Source: Streptoverticillium olivoreticuli subsp. olivoreticuli (GTDB lineage Bacteria; Actinomycetota; Actinomycetes; Streptomycetales; Streptomycetaceae). Taken from it: 64,000 nucleotides of DNA. The position numbers and the translations under genes were made by a program. The notes beneath the pieces were generated by a model. That model saw only the letters and a list, made by a program, of their open reading frames with translations, was not told the origin of the DNA and searched no databases. Shown in pieces: positions 53,650-61,534 of the stretch; the stretch's first letter is position 1, and every line of letters starts with the position of its first letter. The stretch covers positions 6,781,001 to 6,845,000 of the forward strand of contig NZ_CP031455.1 of the NCBI RefSeq assembly GCF_003391135.1, written 5' to 3'.

Positions 53650-53858
53650 TGCGTATCTCGTGGGACGCCGAAGCTTTGTAGTCTGGTCCCACGACGCAAA
53701 ACCGTATGAGGAGGAGCGCTCCGCTCGCCGCCGGTCCTCGGTAGTGGCCCCCGGATCAGGGAAATCCGGGTGCTTCGATCGAAGACCGGCCAGCCGACGC
53801 GCACCTCCACCAACGTCCCCGCCACACGGGCGAGGACGCAGACGAGGAGATATCCCTG

Positions 53859-56075
53859 GTGGAGAACGAGACCCACTACGCCGAAGCCGTGATCGACAAC
53901 GGCACCTTCGGCACCCGCACCATCCGCTTCGAGACGGGCCGCCTGGCCAAGCAGGCCGCCGGCTCCGCCGTGGCGTACCTGGACGACGACACCATGGTGC
54001 TGTCGGCCACCACCGCTTCCAAGAAGCCCAAGGACCAGCTCGACTTCTTCCCCCTGACGGTGGACGTCGAGGAGCGGATGTACGCGGCCGGCAAGATCCC
54101 CGGCTCCTTCTTCCGCCGTGAGGGCCGGCCCTCCGAGGACGCGGTCCTCACCTGCCGCCTGATCGACCGGCCGCTGCGCCCCTCCTTCAAGAAGGGCCTG
54201 CGCAACGAGATCCAGATCGTCGAGACGGTCATGGCGCTCAACCCCGACCACCTCTACGACGTGGTCGCCATCAACGCCGCCTCCTGCTCCACGCAGCTCG
54301 CGGGCCTGCCCTTCTCCGGTCCGATCGGCGCCACCCGCGTCGCTCTGATCAAGGGCCAGTGGGTGGCGTTCCCGACCCACACCGAGCTCGAGGACGCCGT
54401 CTTCGACATGGTCGTGGCCGGTCGCGTCCTGGAGGACGGCGACGTCGCGATCATGATGGTCGAGGCCGAGGCCACCGAGAAGACCATCCAGCTCGTCAAG
54501 GACGGCGCCGACGCCCCCACCGAGGAGGTCGTCGCCGCCGGTCTCGAGGCCGCGAAGCCCTTCATCAAGGTGCTGTGCCGCGCCCAGTCCGAGCTCGCCG
54601 CCAAGGCCGCCAAGCCCGAGGGCGAGTTCCCGGTCTTCCTGGAGTACCAGGACGACGTCCTGGCCGCCCTGACCAAGGCCGTCCGCGACGAGCTCGCCCA
54701 GGCGCTCACCATCGCCGGCAAGCAGGAGCGCGAGACCGAGATCGACCGGGTCAAGGAGCTCGCCGCGGAGAAGCTGCTGCCCGAGTTCGAGGGCCGCGAG
54801 AAGGAGATCTCCGCCGCGTACCGCTCGCTGACCAAGTCCCTGGTCCGTGAGCGCGTCATCAAGGAGAAGAAGCGCATCGACGGCCGTGGGGTGACGGACA
54901 TCCGTACCCTCGCCGCCGAGGTCGAGGCCATCCCGCGCGTGCACGGCTCGGCGCTGTTCGAGCGCGGCGAGACCCAGATCCTGGGTGTCACCACGCTGAA
55001 CATGCTCCGCATGGAGCAGCAGCTCGACACCCTTTCGCCGGTGACGCGCAAGCGCTACATGCACAACTACAACTTCCCGCCGTACTCCGTCGGCGAGACC
55101 GGCCGCGTCGGTTCGCCGAAGCGCCGCGAGATCGGCCACGGCGCGCTCGCCGAGCGCGCGATCGTGCCGGTCCTCCCGACGCGCGAGGAGTTCCCCTACG
55201 CGATCCGTCAGGTGTCCGAGGCCCTCGGCTCCAACGGTTCGACGTCCATGGGCTCGGTCTGCGCCTCCACCATGTCGCTGCTGAACGCCGGTGTGCCGCT
55301 GAAGGCCCCCGTCGCCGGTATCGCCATGGGCCTGATCTCCCAGGAGATCGACGGCAAGACGCACTACGTCGCCCTCACCGACATCCTCGGTGCGGAGGAC
55401 GCGTTCGGCGACATGGACTTCAAGGTCGCCGGTACGAAGGAGTTCGTCACCGCGCTCCAGCTCGACACCAAGCTGGACGGCATTCCGGCCTCCGTGCTGG
55501 CCGCGGCCCTCAAGCAGGCCCGCGACGCCCGTCTGCACATCCTCGACGTGATGATGGAAGCCATCGACACGCCGGACGAGATGTCCCCGAACGCCCCGCG
55601 GATCATCACCGTCAAGATCCCCGTGGACAAGATCGGTGAGGTCATCGGCCCCAAGGGCAAGATGATCAACCAGATCCAGGAGGACACCGGCGCCGAGATC
55701 ACGATCGAGGACGACGGCACCATCTACATCGGTGCCGCCGACGGCCCGGCCGCCGAGGCCGCCCGCGCCACGATCAACGGCATCGCCAACCCGACCATGC
55801 CGGAGGTCGGCGAGCGCTACCTGGGTACGGTCGTCAAGACCACCACCTTCGGTGCCTTCGTCTCCCTCATGCCGGGCAAGGACGGCCTGCTGCACATCTC
55901 GCAGATCCGCAAGCTCGCCGGTGGCAAGCGCGTGGAGAACGTCGAGGACGTGCTCGGCGTCGGTGCCAAGGTCCAGGTCGAGATCGCCGAGATCGACCAG
56001 CGCGGCAAGCTCTCGCTGATCCCGGTCATCGAGGGCGAGGACGGCGACGACGCTAAGGACGAGTCCGCCAAGTGA
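53859..56075 (+). CDS. pnp: polyribonucleotide nucleotidyltransferase (PNPase)
   Basis: 738 residues, GTG start with GAGGAG about 10 nt before. Phosphorolytic 3'-5' RNA decay and, in streptomycetes, RNA 3' tailing. Two RNase PH domains separated by a helical linker, the second with FPPYSVGETGRVGSPKRREI and GSNGSTSMGSVCAS; then KH (IPVDKIGEVIGPKGKMINQI, about 585-645) and S1 (RYLGTVVKTTTFGAFVSLMP, about 652-725) domains. Start overlap with the following protease gene is GTGA. Confidence 0.96.
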   Translation: MENETHYAEAVIDNGTFGTRTIRFETGRLAKQAAGSAVAYLDDDTMVLSATTASKKPKDQLDFFPLTVDVEERMYAAGKIPGSFFRREGRPSEDAVLTCRLIDRPLRPSFKKGLRNEIQIVETVMALNPDHLYDVVAINAASCSTQLAGLPFSGPIGATRVALIKGQWVAFPTHTELEDAVFDMVVAGRVLEDGDVAIMMVEAEATEKTIQLVKDGADAPTEEVVAAGLEAAKPFIKVLCRAQSELAAKAAKPEGEFPVFLEYQDDVLAALTKAVRDELAQALTIAGKQERETEIDRVKELAAEKLLPEFEGREKEISAAYRSLTKSLVRERVIKEKKRIDGRGVTDIRTLAAEVEAIPRVHGSALFERGETQILGVTTLNMLRMEQQLDTLSPVTRKRYMHNYNFPPYSVGETGRVGSPKRREIGHGALAERAIVPVLPTREEFPYAIRQVSEALGSNGSTSMGSVCASTMSLLNAGVPLKAPVAGIAMGLISQEIDGKTHYVALTDILGAEDAFGDMDFKVAGTKEFVTALQLDTKLDGIPASVLAAALKQARDARLHILDVMMEAIDTPDEMSPNAPRIITVKIPVDKIGEVIGPKGKMINQIQEDTGAEITIEDDGTIYIGAADGPAAEAARATINGIANPTMPEVGERYLGTVVKTTTFGAFVSLMPGKDGLLHISQIRKLAGGKRVENVEDVLGVGAKVQVEIAEIDQRGKLSLIPVIEGEDGDDAKDESAK

Positions 56076-57451
56076 CGTCCCGTAGTACACGGAAGACGGC
56101 CCGCACCTCTTCGGAGGGGCGGGCCGTCGCCCGTACCCAAACGCTTCTCAAGGGCGAGCACGGCATCGGCACGGTCCGCCGCACCACCCTCCCGGGTGGG
56201 CTGCGCATCGTCACCGAGACCCTGCCGTCCGTCCGCTCCGCGACCTTCGGTATCTGGGCCAACGTCGGCTCCCGCGACGAGACCCCGACGCTGAACGGCG
56301 CCACGCACTATCTGGAGCACCTGCTCTTCAAGGGCACCTCCAAGCGCAGTGCCCTGGACATCTCCTCCGCCATCGACGCGGTCGGCGGTGAGATGAACGC
56401 GTTCACGGCGAAGGAGTACACCTGCTACTACGCCCGTGTCCTCGACACCGACCTGCCGCTCGCCATCGACGTCGTCTGTGACATGCTCACGGGCTCGCTC
56501 ATCGACGCCGCCGACGTCGACGCCGAGCGCGGTGTGATCCTCGAAGAGATCGCCATGACCGAGGACGACCCCGGCGACTGCGTGCACGACCTGTTCGCGC
56601 ACACCATGCTGGGCGACACCCCCCTCGGCCGCCCGGTCCTCGGTACCGTCGACACCATCAACGCCCTCGGCCGCGACCAGATCGCGCGCTTCTACAAGAA
56701 GCACTACGACCCGACCCACCTGGTCGTGGCCGCCGCGGGCAACGTCGACCACGCCAAGGTCGTCCGCCAGGTGCGGGCCGCCTTCGAGAAGGCCGGCGCG
56801 CTCGGCCGCGCGGACGCGACCCCGGTCGCCCCGCGCGCGGGCGCCCGCACGATCCGCACCGCCGGCCGCGTCGAGCTGCTCGGCCGCAAGACCGAGCAGG
56901 CGCACGTCGTCCTCGGCATGCCCGGCCTGGCCCGCACCGACGAGCGCCGCTGGGCGCTCGGCGTGCTCAACACCGCCCTCGGCGGCGGCATGAGCTCGCG
57001 GCTCTTCCAGGAGGTCCGGGAGAAGCGCGGACTCGCCTACTCCGTCTACTCCTACACCTCGGGCTACGCCGACTGCGGCCTCTTCGGCGTCTACGCAGGC
57101 TGCCGCCCGAGCCAGGTCCACGACGTCCTCAAGATCTGCCGCGACGAGCTCGACAAGGTCGCGTCGGACGGGCTGACGGACGAGGAGATCACCCGCGCCG
57201 TCGGACAGCTCTCCGGCTCCACGGTCCTGGGCCTGGAGGACACCGGCGCGCTGATGAACCGCATCGGCAAGAGCGAGCTGTGCTGGGGCGACCAGATGTC
57301 CGTCGACGACATGCTGACCCGCATCTCGGCCGTCACCCCGGACGAGGTCCGCTCGGTGGCCCGCGATGTACTGGGACAGCGTCCTTCGCTGTCCGTCATC
57401 GGCCCGCTGAAGGACAAGCAGGCGGCCAAGCTCGACGAAGTCGTGGCCTGA
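56072..57451 (+). CDS. M16 family zinc metallopeptidase
   Basis: 459 residues from GTG 56072, overlapping the pnp stop by 4 nt. Zinc site HYLEHLLFKGT (inverted HxxEH with His79, Glu82, His83) and the downstream Glu in ERGVILEEIAMTEDDP; C-terminal half has RGLAYSVYSYTSGYADCGLF as in processing-peptidase-like proteins. Cytoplasmic; substrate unknown. Conserved neighbour of pnp in actinobacteria. Confidence 0.92.
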   Translation: MTSRSTRKTARTSSEGRAVARTQTLLKGEHGIGTVRRTTLPGGLRIVTETLPSVRSATFGIWANVGSRDETPTLNGATHYLEHLLFKGTSKRSALDISSAIDAVGGEMNAFTAKEYTCYYARVLDTDLPLAIDVVCDMLTGSLIDAADVDAERGVILEEIAMTEDDPGDCVHDLFAHTMLGDTPLGRPVLGTVDTINALGRDQIARFYKKHYDPTHLVVAAAGNVDHAKVVRQVRAAFEKAGALGRADATPVAPRAGARTIRTAGRVELLGRKTEQAHVVLGMPGLARTDERRWALGVLNTALGGGMSSRLFQEVREKRGLAYSVYSYTSGYADCGLFGVYAGCRPSQVHDVLKICRDELDKVASDGLTDEEITRAVGQLSGSTVLGLEDTGALMNRIGKSELCWGDQMSVDDMLTRISAVTPDEVRSVARDVLGQRPSLSVIGPLKDKQAAKLDEVVA

Positions 57452-57487
57452 AGCAGTCTCCCAGCCCGAGAGAAGGAAGCACCAAGG

Positions 57488-58240
57488 ATGAGCAAGCTGC
57501 GCGTGGCGGTCATCGGCGCCCACGGCCGTATCGGCTCCGAGGCCGTACGGGCCGTCGAGGCCGCCGAGGACATGGAACTGGTGGCCGCGCTGGGCCGGGG
57601 CGACAAGCTGGAAACCCTGACCGAGGCGGGAGCCCAGGTCGCGGTCGAGCTGACGCACCCCGACTCGGTGATGGACAACCTCGAGTTCTGCGTCGCCAAC
57701 GGCATCCACGGCGTCGTCGGCACGACCGGCTGGACCGAGGACCGCCTCGCGCGGCTGACCGGCTGGCTCGACGCCAAGCCGGGCACCGGAGTGCTCATCG
57801 CGCCCAACTTCTCCATCGGCGCCGTGCTCACCATGACCTTCGCCCGGCAGGCGGCCCGCTTCTTCGAGTCCGTCGAGGTCGTCGAGCTGCACCACCCGAA
57901 CAAGGCGGACGCCCCGTCCGGCACCGCCACCCGCACCGCCCAGCTGATCGCCGAGGCCCGCCGGGAAGCGGGCTGCCCCCCGCAGCCCGACGCCACGACG
58001 ACGGCCCTGGAGGGCGCGCGCGGCGCGGACGTCGACGGGGTGCCGGTGCACGCCGTACGGCTGCGCGGCCTGCTGGCCCACCAGGAGGTGCTGTTCGGCG
58101 ACACCGGCGAGACGCTGACCATCCGGCACGACTCGCTGCACCACAGCTGCTTCATGCCGGGCATCCTGCTGGGCGCGCGGCGCGTGGTGAGCACTCCGGG
58201 GCTGACGTTCGGCCTGGAACACTTCCTGGACCTGGGCTGA
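57488..58240 (+). CDS. dapB: 4-hydroxy-tetrahydrodipicolinate reductase
   Basis: 250 residues. Second dedicated step of lysine/diaminopimelate synthesis. NAD(P)H motif VAVIGAHGRIGSEAV at the N-terminus, VGTTGW, and the signature VELHHPNKADAPSGTA around residues 134-149 with the catalytic His and Lys. Start ATG has GAGAAGGAAG just upstream. dapA of the same pathway is 2.3 kb downstream. Confidence 0.95.
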   Translation: MSKLRVAVIGAHGRIGSEAVRAVEAAEDMELVAALGRGDKLETLTEAGAQVAVELTHPDSVMDNLEFCVANGIHGVVGTTGWTEDRLARLTGWLDAKPGTGVLIAPNFSIGAVLTMTFARQAARFFESVEVVELHHPNKADAPSGTATRTAQLIAEARREAGCPPQPDATTTALEGARGADVDGVPVHAVRLRGLLAHQEVLFGDTGETLTIRHDSLHHSCFMPGILLGARRVVSTPGLTFGLEHFLDLG

Positions 58241-58245
58241 GCACC

Positions 58246-58704
58246 GTGCGCGCGAAGATCGTCTATTTCGCCCTGGCCGCCGTCCTGGTTGTCTACTTCG
58301 TCCTGGTCGGCAGCCGCGGCGTCATGCTCATCCAGCAGGGCACGGCCATCACGGTCACCTTCGGCGCCGCGGTGCTGGTGCTGCCGTTCATCGGCGCCTG
58401 GTTCCTCTACCAGACCACCAAGTTCGCGCGGGACGCCAACCGGCTGGCGCGGGAACTGGAGGCCGAGGGCGGCCTCCCCGTCGACGAGCTCGTCCGCACG
58501 CCGAGTGGCCGCATCGACCGCGACTCGGCGGACGAGGTCTTCGCCCGCCGCCAGGCGGAGACGGAGGACGCCCCCGGCGACTGGCGCACGTGGTTCCGCC
58601 TCGCGGTGGCCTACCACGACGCCCGCGACACCCCACGCGCCCGCAAGGCCATGCAGCGGGCGATCGCCCTGCACGACGGCAGACCGGTACGCACGGACGC
58701 GTGA
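58246..58704 (+). CDS. membrane protein with C-terminal TPR-like helix pair
   Basis: 152 residues from GTG 58246, 5 nt after dapB. Two membrane helices at about 4-22 and 35-56 (IVYFALAAVLVVYFVLVG; AVLVLPFIGAWFLYQTT), then a cytoplasmic part with WRTWFRLAVAYHDARDTPRA resembling one TPR unit. Function unknown. Faces a minus-strand gene only 9 bp away. Confidence 0.8.
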   Translation: MRAKIVYFALAAVLVVYFVLVGSRGVMLIQQGTAITVTFGAAVLVLPFIGAWFLYQTTKFARDANRLARELEAEGGLPVDELVRTPSGRIDRDSADEVFARRQAETEDAPGDWRTWFRLAVAYHDARDTPRARKAMQRAIALHDGRPVRTDA

Positions 58705-58713
58705 GGCAGGCGC

Positions 58714-59016
58714 TCAGGCGGGGAAGTCCGCCTCCTGCTCCAGCGGGCTGAGCCGGATCCCCGCCCGGACCAGCCGCACCGCCACCGTGATCACCAGAGC
58801 GGCCACCGCCACGCAGACCCCGGCGACCATCAGGGAGCCGGCCAGCACGACGATCAGTGCGGAGAAGAGCAGGTAGGCGGCGAGGAGCAGCAGCAGTGCG
58901 GCTCCGCCGACCTGCCGGGGCCCGGGCCGGTGCGACGGCACCCGGTGCTCGTCCTCGTGGGGCAGGGGCTCGGCTGCGGTACGACCACGGTCGACTGTCA
59001 AAAAGGGCAGGGGCAT
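58714..59016 (-). CDS. small two-helix membrane protein
   Basis: 100 residues. Two adjacent membrane helices (AALLLLLAAYLLFSALIVVL and AGVCVAVAALVITVAVRLV) between a basic/acidic N-terminus and an acidic C-terminus. No domain recognised. Convergent with the preceding gene; a hairpin separates it from the next minus-strand gene. Confidence 0.7.
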   Translation of the reverse strand: MPLPFLTVDRGRTAAEPLPHEDEHRVPSHRPGPRQVGGAALLLLLAAYLLFSALIVVLAGSLMVAGVCVAVAALVITVAVRLVRAGIRLSPLEQEADFPA

Positions 59017-59040
59017 TGGGCGAGGCTACCGATACGCAAG

Positions 59041-59070
59041 AGGTCCGGCCACGTCAGGGTGGCCGGACCT
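59041..59070 (-). terminator. terminator of the 80-residue membrane-protein gene
   Basis: Perfect 12-bp inverted repeat (59041-59052 / 59059-59070), 6-nt loop, just downstream of the minus-strand gene 59097-59339. Confidence 0.7.
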
Positions 59071-59096
59071 TGGTCGTGTCGCTGATCGGCGCTCCG

Positions 59097-59339
59097 TCAG
59101 CGGCTGTCCTTCGCTTCGGACTGCTGCGTGTGGTGCGTGCTCTGCGCACCGGTCTGGAGCGAGGGCATTCCGAACAGCAGCGCCCCCACAAGCCCCGCCG
59201 TGACCGTCAGCCCCACGAGTACACGGCCGGCTATCTGCGAGCGGCTCGCGCGGTCTCGGGGCGGCGGCGTGACGTTGCTGCGGTAACGCTCTGCCTCGGC
59301 GACAAAGGCGAACGGCACGGGCTCTCGCCGGCGGAACAT
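59097..59339 (-). CDS. small single-span membrane protein
   Basis: 80 residues from ATG 59339 with AGGAG 8 nt upstream, which supports it over other frames. One membrane helix (about 37-57, IAGRVLVGLTVTAGLVGALL) and a hydrophilic Gln/Ser/Thr tail. No known domain. Divergent from thyX. Confidence 0.65.
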   Translation of the reverse strand: MFRRREPVPFAFVAEAERYRSNVTPPPRDRASRSQIAGRVLVGLTVTAGLVGALLFGMPSLQTGAQSTHHTQQSEAKDSR

Positions 59340-59441
59340 GAAGCGCTCTCCTAGGAACCTCGAGGTGTGCTGTCACACATAAGGACGTTCGAATCGCGCC
59401 GATGGTGCCCGTTTTCGGCGACTTCTGTGAAAAATCTCAAC

Positions 59442-59469
59442 CGGGGCCACGGCATTCCCGGTGGCCCCG
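59442..59469 (+). promoter_or_regulatory. hairpin upstream of thyX
   Basis: CGGGGCCAC (59442-59450) pairs with GTGGCCCCG (59461-59469) over a 10-nt loop. It is in the divergent gap about 80 nt before the thyX start, so it would be in the thyX leader or promoter rather than at the end of a gene. Possible attenuator. Confidence 0.4.
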
Positions 59470-59547
59470 CTCTGTCGGAGGCCGAGTGTCAGTGGTGGCC
59501 CGTAGGCTGGGCGCCGCCCCAGCAATGCGATTGGAAGGACCCCGCCG

Positions 59548-60288
59548 GTGACCGACAGCCCCACCGAGAACGCCAAACCCACATTCCGTGGCGATGTGAC
59601 CGTCGAGCTGGTCAAGCACAGCGCCGCCGACTCCGACGTCCTGTGGGCGGCCCGTGTCTCCACCGCCGGTGAGCAGTCCCTGGAAGAGATCACCAAGGAC
59701 CCCGAGCGGTCCAAGGGGCTCATCAACTACCTGATGCGCGACCGCCACGGCAGCCCCTTCGAGCACAACTCGATGACCTTCTTCATCAGCGCCCCGATCC
59801 TCGTCTTCCGCGAGTTCATGCGCCACCGCGTCGGCTGGTCGTACAACGAGGAGTCCGGCCGCTACCGCGAGCTCCAGCCCGTCTTCTACGTCCCGGGCGA
59901 GGACCGCAAGCTGGTCCAGGAGGGCCGTCCCGGCAAGTACGTCTTCGTCGAGGGCACCCAGGCGCAGCACGACCTGACCACCCGCGTCATGGAGGACTCC
60001 TACCGCCAGGCGTACGAGGCGTACCAGGAGATGCTCGCCGCGGGCGTCGCCCGCGAGGTCGCCCGCTCGGTCCTGCCGGTCGGCCTCTTCTCCTCCATGT
60101 ACGCCACGTGCAACGCCCGCTCGCTGATGCACTTCCTCGGGCTGCGCACCCAGCACGAGCAGGCGGCCGTCCCCTCCTTCCCGCAGCGGGAGATCGAGAT
60201 GGTCGGCGAGAAGATGGAGGCGGAGTGGGCCAAGCTCATGCCGCTCACCTACGCGGCGTTCAACAAGAACGGCCGCGTCGCCCCGTAG
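59548..60288 (+). CDS. thyX: flavin-dependent thymidylate synthase
   Basis: 246 residues, GTG start. Makes dTMP from dUMP using FAD, methylene-tetrahydrofolate and NADPH. The ThyX signature RHRVGWSYNEESGRY (residues 92-106; consensus RHRxxSxNExSxR) is complete, with a late ARSLMHFLGLRTQHEQ region for FAD/dUMP contact. Conserved between dapB and dapA in actinomycetes. Confidence 0.95.
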   Translation: MTDSPTENAKPTFRGDVTVELVKHSAADSDVLWAARVSTAGEQSLEEITKDPERSKGLINYLMRDRHGSPFEHNSMTFFISAPILVFREFMRHRVGWSYNEESGRYRELQPVFYVPGEDRKLVQEGRPGKYVFVEGTQAQHDLTTRVMEDSYRQAYEAYQEMLAAGVAREVARSVLPVGLFSSMYATCNARSLMHFLGLRTQHEQAAVPSFPQREIEMVGEKMEAEWAKLMPLTYAAFNKNGRVAP

Positions 60289-60367
60289 CGCCGGTACGTG
60301 TGGCCGCGGGGCACCGGATGGGCTGACGCACGGGGCAGCGTACGCACCGGTAGCAAAGGTGTCCGTA

Positions 60368-60397
60368 TTGCGGCTTTTCGTTACCTTCATCTAGGCT
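60368..60397 (+). promoter_or_regulatory. candidate dapA promoter
   Basis: TTGCGG (60368-60373), an 18-bp spacer, then TAGGCT (60392-60397) fit the main vegetative sigma factor of streptomycetes. The start of transcription would be near 60404, leaving a leader of about 100 nt. Confidence 0.5.
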
Positions 60398-60408
60398 GAA
60401 CAAACGGA

Positions 60409-60446
60409 CCCGGCACTGCTTGAACCCCCGAGCAGGCAGTGCCGGG
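60409..60446 (+). promoter_or_regulatory. terminator-like hairpin in the dapA leader
   Basis: Perfect 11-bp inverted repeat (60409-60419 / 60436-60446). The loop side offers an alternative pairing CTGCT/AGCAG. It begins just after the predicted transcription start, so it could attenuate dapA rather than end thyX; it is 120 nt past the thyX stop. Confidence 0.45.
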
Positions 60447-60480
60447 ATCCCTTTCGCACTCCCCGAGGGAGCACCTCACG

Positions 60481-60495
60481 GTGAGCAACGAGTAG
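60481..60495 (+). other. four-codon micro-ORF before dapA
   Basis: GTG AGC AAC GAG TAG, preceded by GAGGGAG at 9 nt, the best ribosome site in the leader. The stop is 1 nt before GTG 60497 and 10 nt before ATG 60506. Ribosomes may load here and restart on dapA. Confidence 0.35.
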
Positions 60496-60505
60496 CGTGG
60501 CCCCC

Positions 60506-61405
60506 ATGGCTCCGACCTCCACACCGCAGACGCCCTTCGGGCGGGTCCTGACCGCCATGGTCACGCCCTTCACCGCAGACGGCGCCCTTGACCTCGAAGG
60601 TGCCCAGCGACTCGCCGCGCACCTGGTGGACGCCGGCAATGACGGCCTTGTCGTCAACGGCACCACCGGCGAGTCCCCGACCACCAGCGATGCGGAGAAA
60701 GCGCAGCTCGTACGCGCCGTGGTCGAAGCGGTCGGCGACCGCGCCCATGTCGTCGCCGGAGCCGGCACCAACGACACCCAGCACAGCGTCGAGCTCGCCC
60801 GCGCCGCCGAGAAGGCGGGCGCCCACGGTCTGCTCGCCGTCACCCCGTACTACAACAAGCCCCCGCAAGAGGGCATCTTCCGGCACTTCACCGCGATCGC
60901 CGACGCCACCGGCCTGCCGGTGATGCTCTACGACATCCCCGGCCGCAGCGGTGTCCCGATCAACACCGAGACCATCGTCCGGCTGGCCGAGCACCCCCGG
61001 ATCGTGGCCAACAAGGACGCCAAGGGCGACCTGGGCCGCGCCAGCTGGGCCATCGCCCGCTCGCGCCTCGCCTGGTACTCCGGCGACGACATGCTCAACC
61101 TGCCGCTGCTGTCCGTGGGCGCCGTCGGTTTCGTCTCCGTCGTCGGCCACCTCGTGGCGCCCGAGCTGCGCTCCATGCTGGGCGCGCACCTCGACGGCGA
61201 CGTCGCCAAGGCGACCGCGATCCACCAGCAGCTGCTCCCGGTCTTCACCGGCATGTTCCGCACCCAGGGCGTCATCACCACCAAGGCGGCCCTCGCGCTG
61301 AAGGGCCTGCCCGCGGGCCCGCTGCGGCTGCCGCTGGTGGAGCTCTCCCCGGAGGAGACGGAACAGCTCAAGCGCGACCTCGCCGCCGGAGGCGTCGAGC
61401 TCTAA
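60506..61405 (+). CDS. dapA: 4-hydroxy-tetrahydrodipicolinate synthase
   Basis: 299 residues from ATG 60506 (GTG 60497 gives three more). Condenses pyruvate with aspartate semialdehyde. TIM-barrel enzyme: LVVNGTTGESPTT (pyruvate site), TPYYNKPPQEGI with the catalytic Tyr, YDIPGRSGV, and the Schiff-base Lys in IVANKDAKGDL. No ribosome site directly precedes the start; the leader carries a hairpin and a four-codon ORF. RNase J follows. Confidence 0.95.
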   Translation: MAPTSTPQTPFGRVLTAMVTPFTADGALDLEGAQRLAAHLVDAGNDGLVVNGTTGESPTTSDAEKAQLVRAVVEAVGDRAHVVAGAGTNDTQHSVELARAAEKAGAHGLLAVTPYYNKPPQEGIFRHFTAIADATGLPVMLYDIPGRSGVPINTETIVRLAEHPRIVANKDAKGDLGRASWAIARSRLAWYSGDDMLNLPLLSVGAVGFVSVVGHLVAPELRSMLGAHLDGDVAKATAIHQQLLPVFTGMFRTQGVITTKAALALKGLPAGPLRLPLVELSPEETEQLKRDLAAGGVEL

Positions 61406-61483
61406 CGGCCGAGGCGCCCCGGCGCCCGCCCCCAGACTTCACAACTGAACATCGAAAACAACTGCAAGTGCACGAATGTCACG

Positions 61484-61516
61484 CGCGCCATGTGCCCCAG
61501 GAGGGCATGTGGCGCG
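61484..61516 (+). promoter_or_regulatory. stem-loop just upstream of the RNase J ribosome site
   Basis: CGCGCCATGTGCCC (61484-61497) pairs with GGGCATGTGGCGCG (61503-61516); 14 bp with two central G-T pairs and a 5-nt loop. The ribosome site GAGGAG begins 7 nt after it. Possible cis target for feedback by an RNase. Confidence 0.45.
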
Positions 61517-61534
61517 TGTGGTGAGGAGAGTCTT

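Noticed and set aside
53304..56090. 928-codon minus-strand open frame over rpsO-pnp
   Set aside because: Shadow of two highly conserved genes; composition typical of antisense frames.
59026..59376. 116-codon minus-strand open frame overlapping the 80-residue membrane-protein gene
   Set aside because: Lacks a ribosome site and any membrane or domain pattern; the 80-residue frame has AGGAG at good spacing and a membrane helix.
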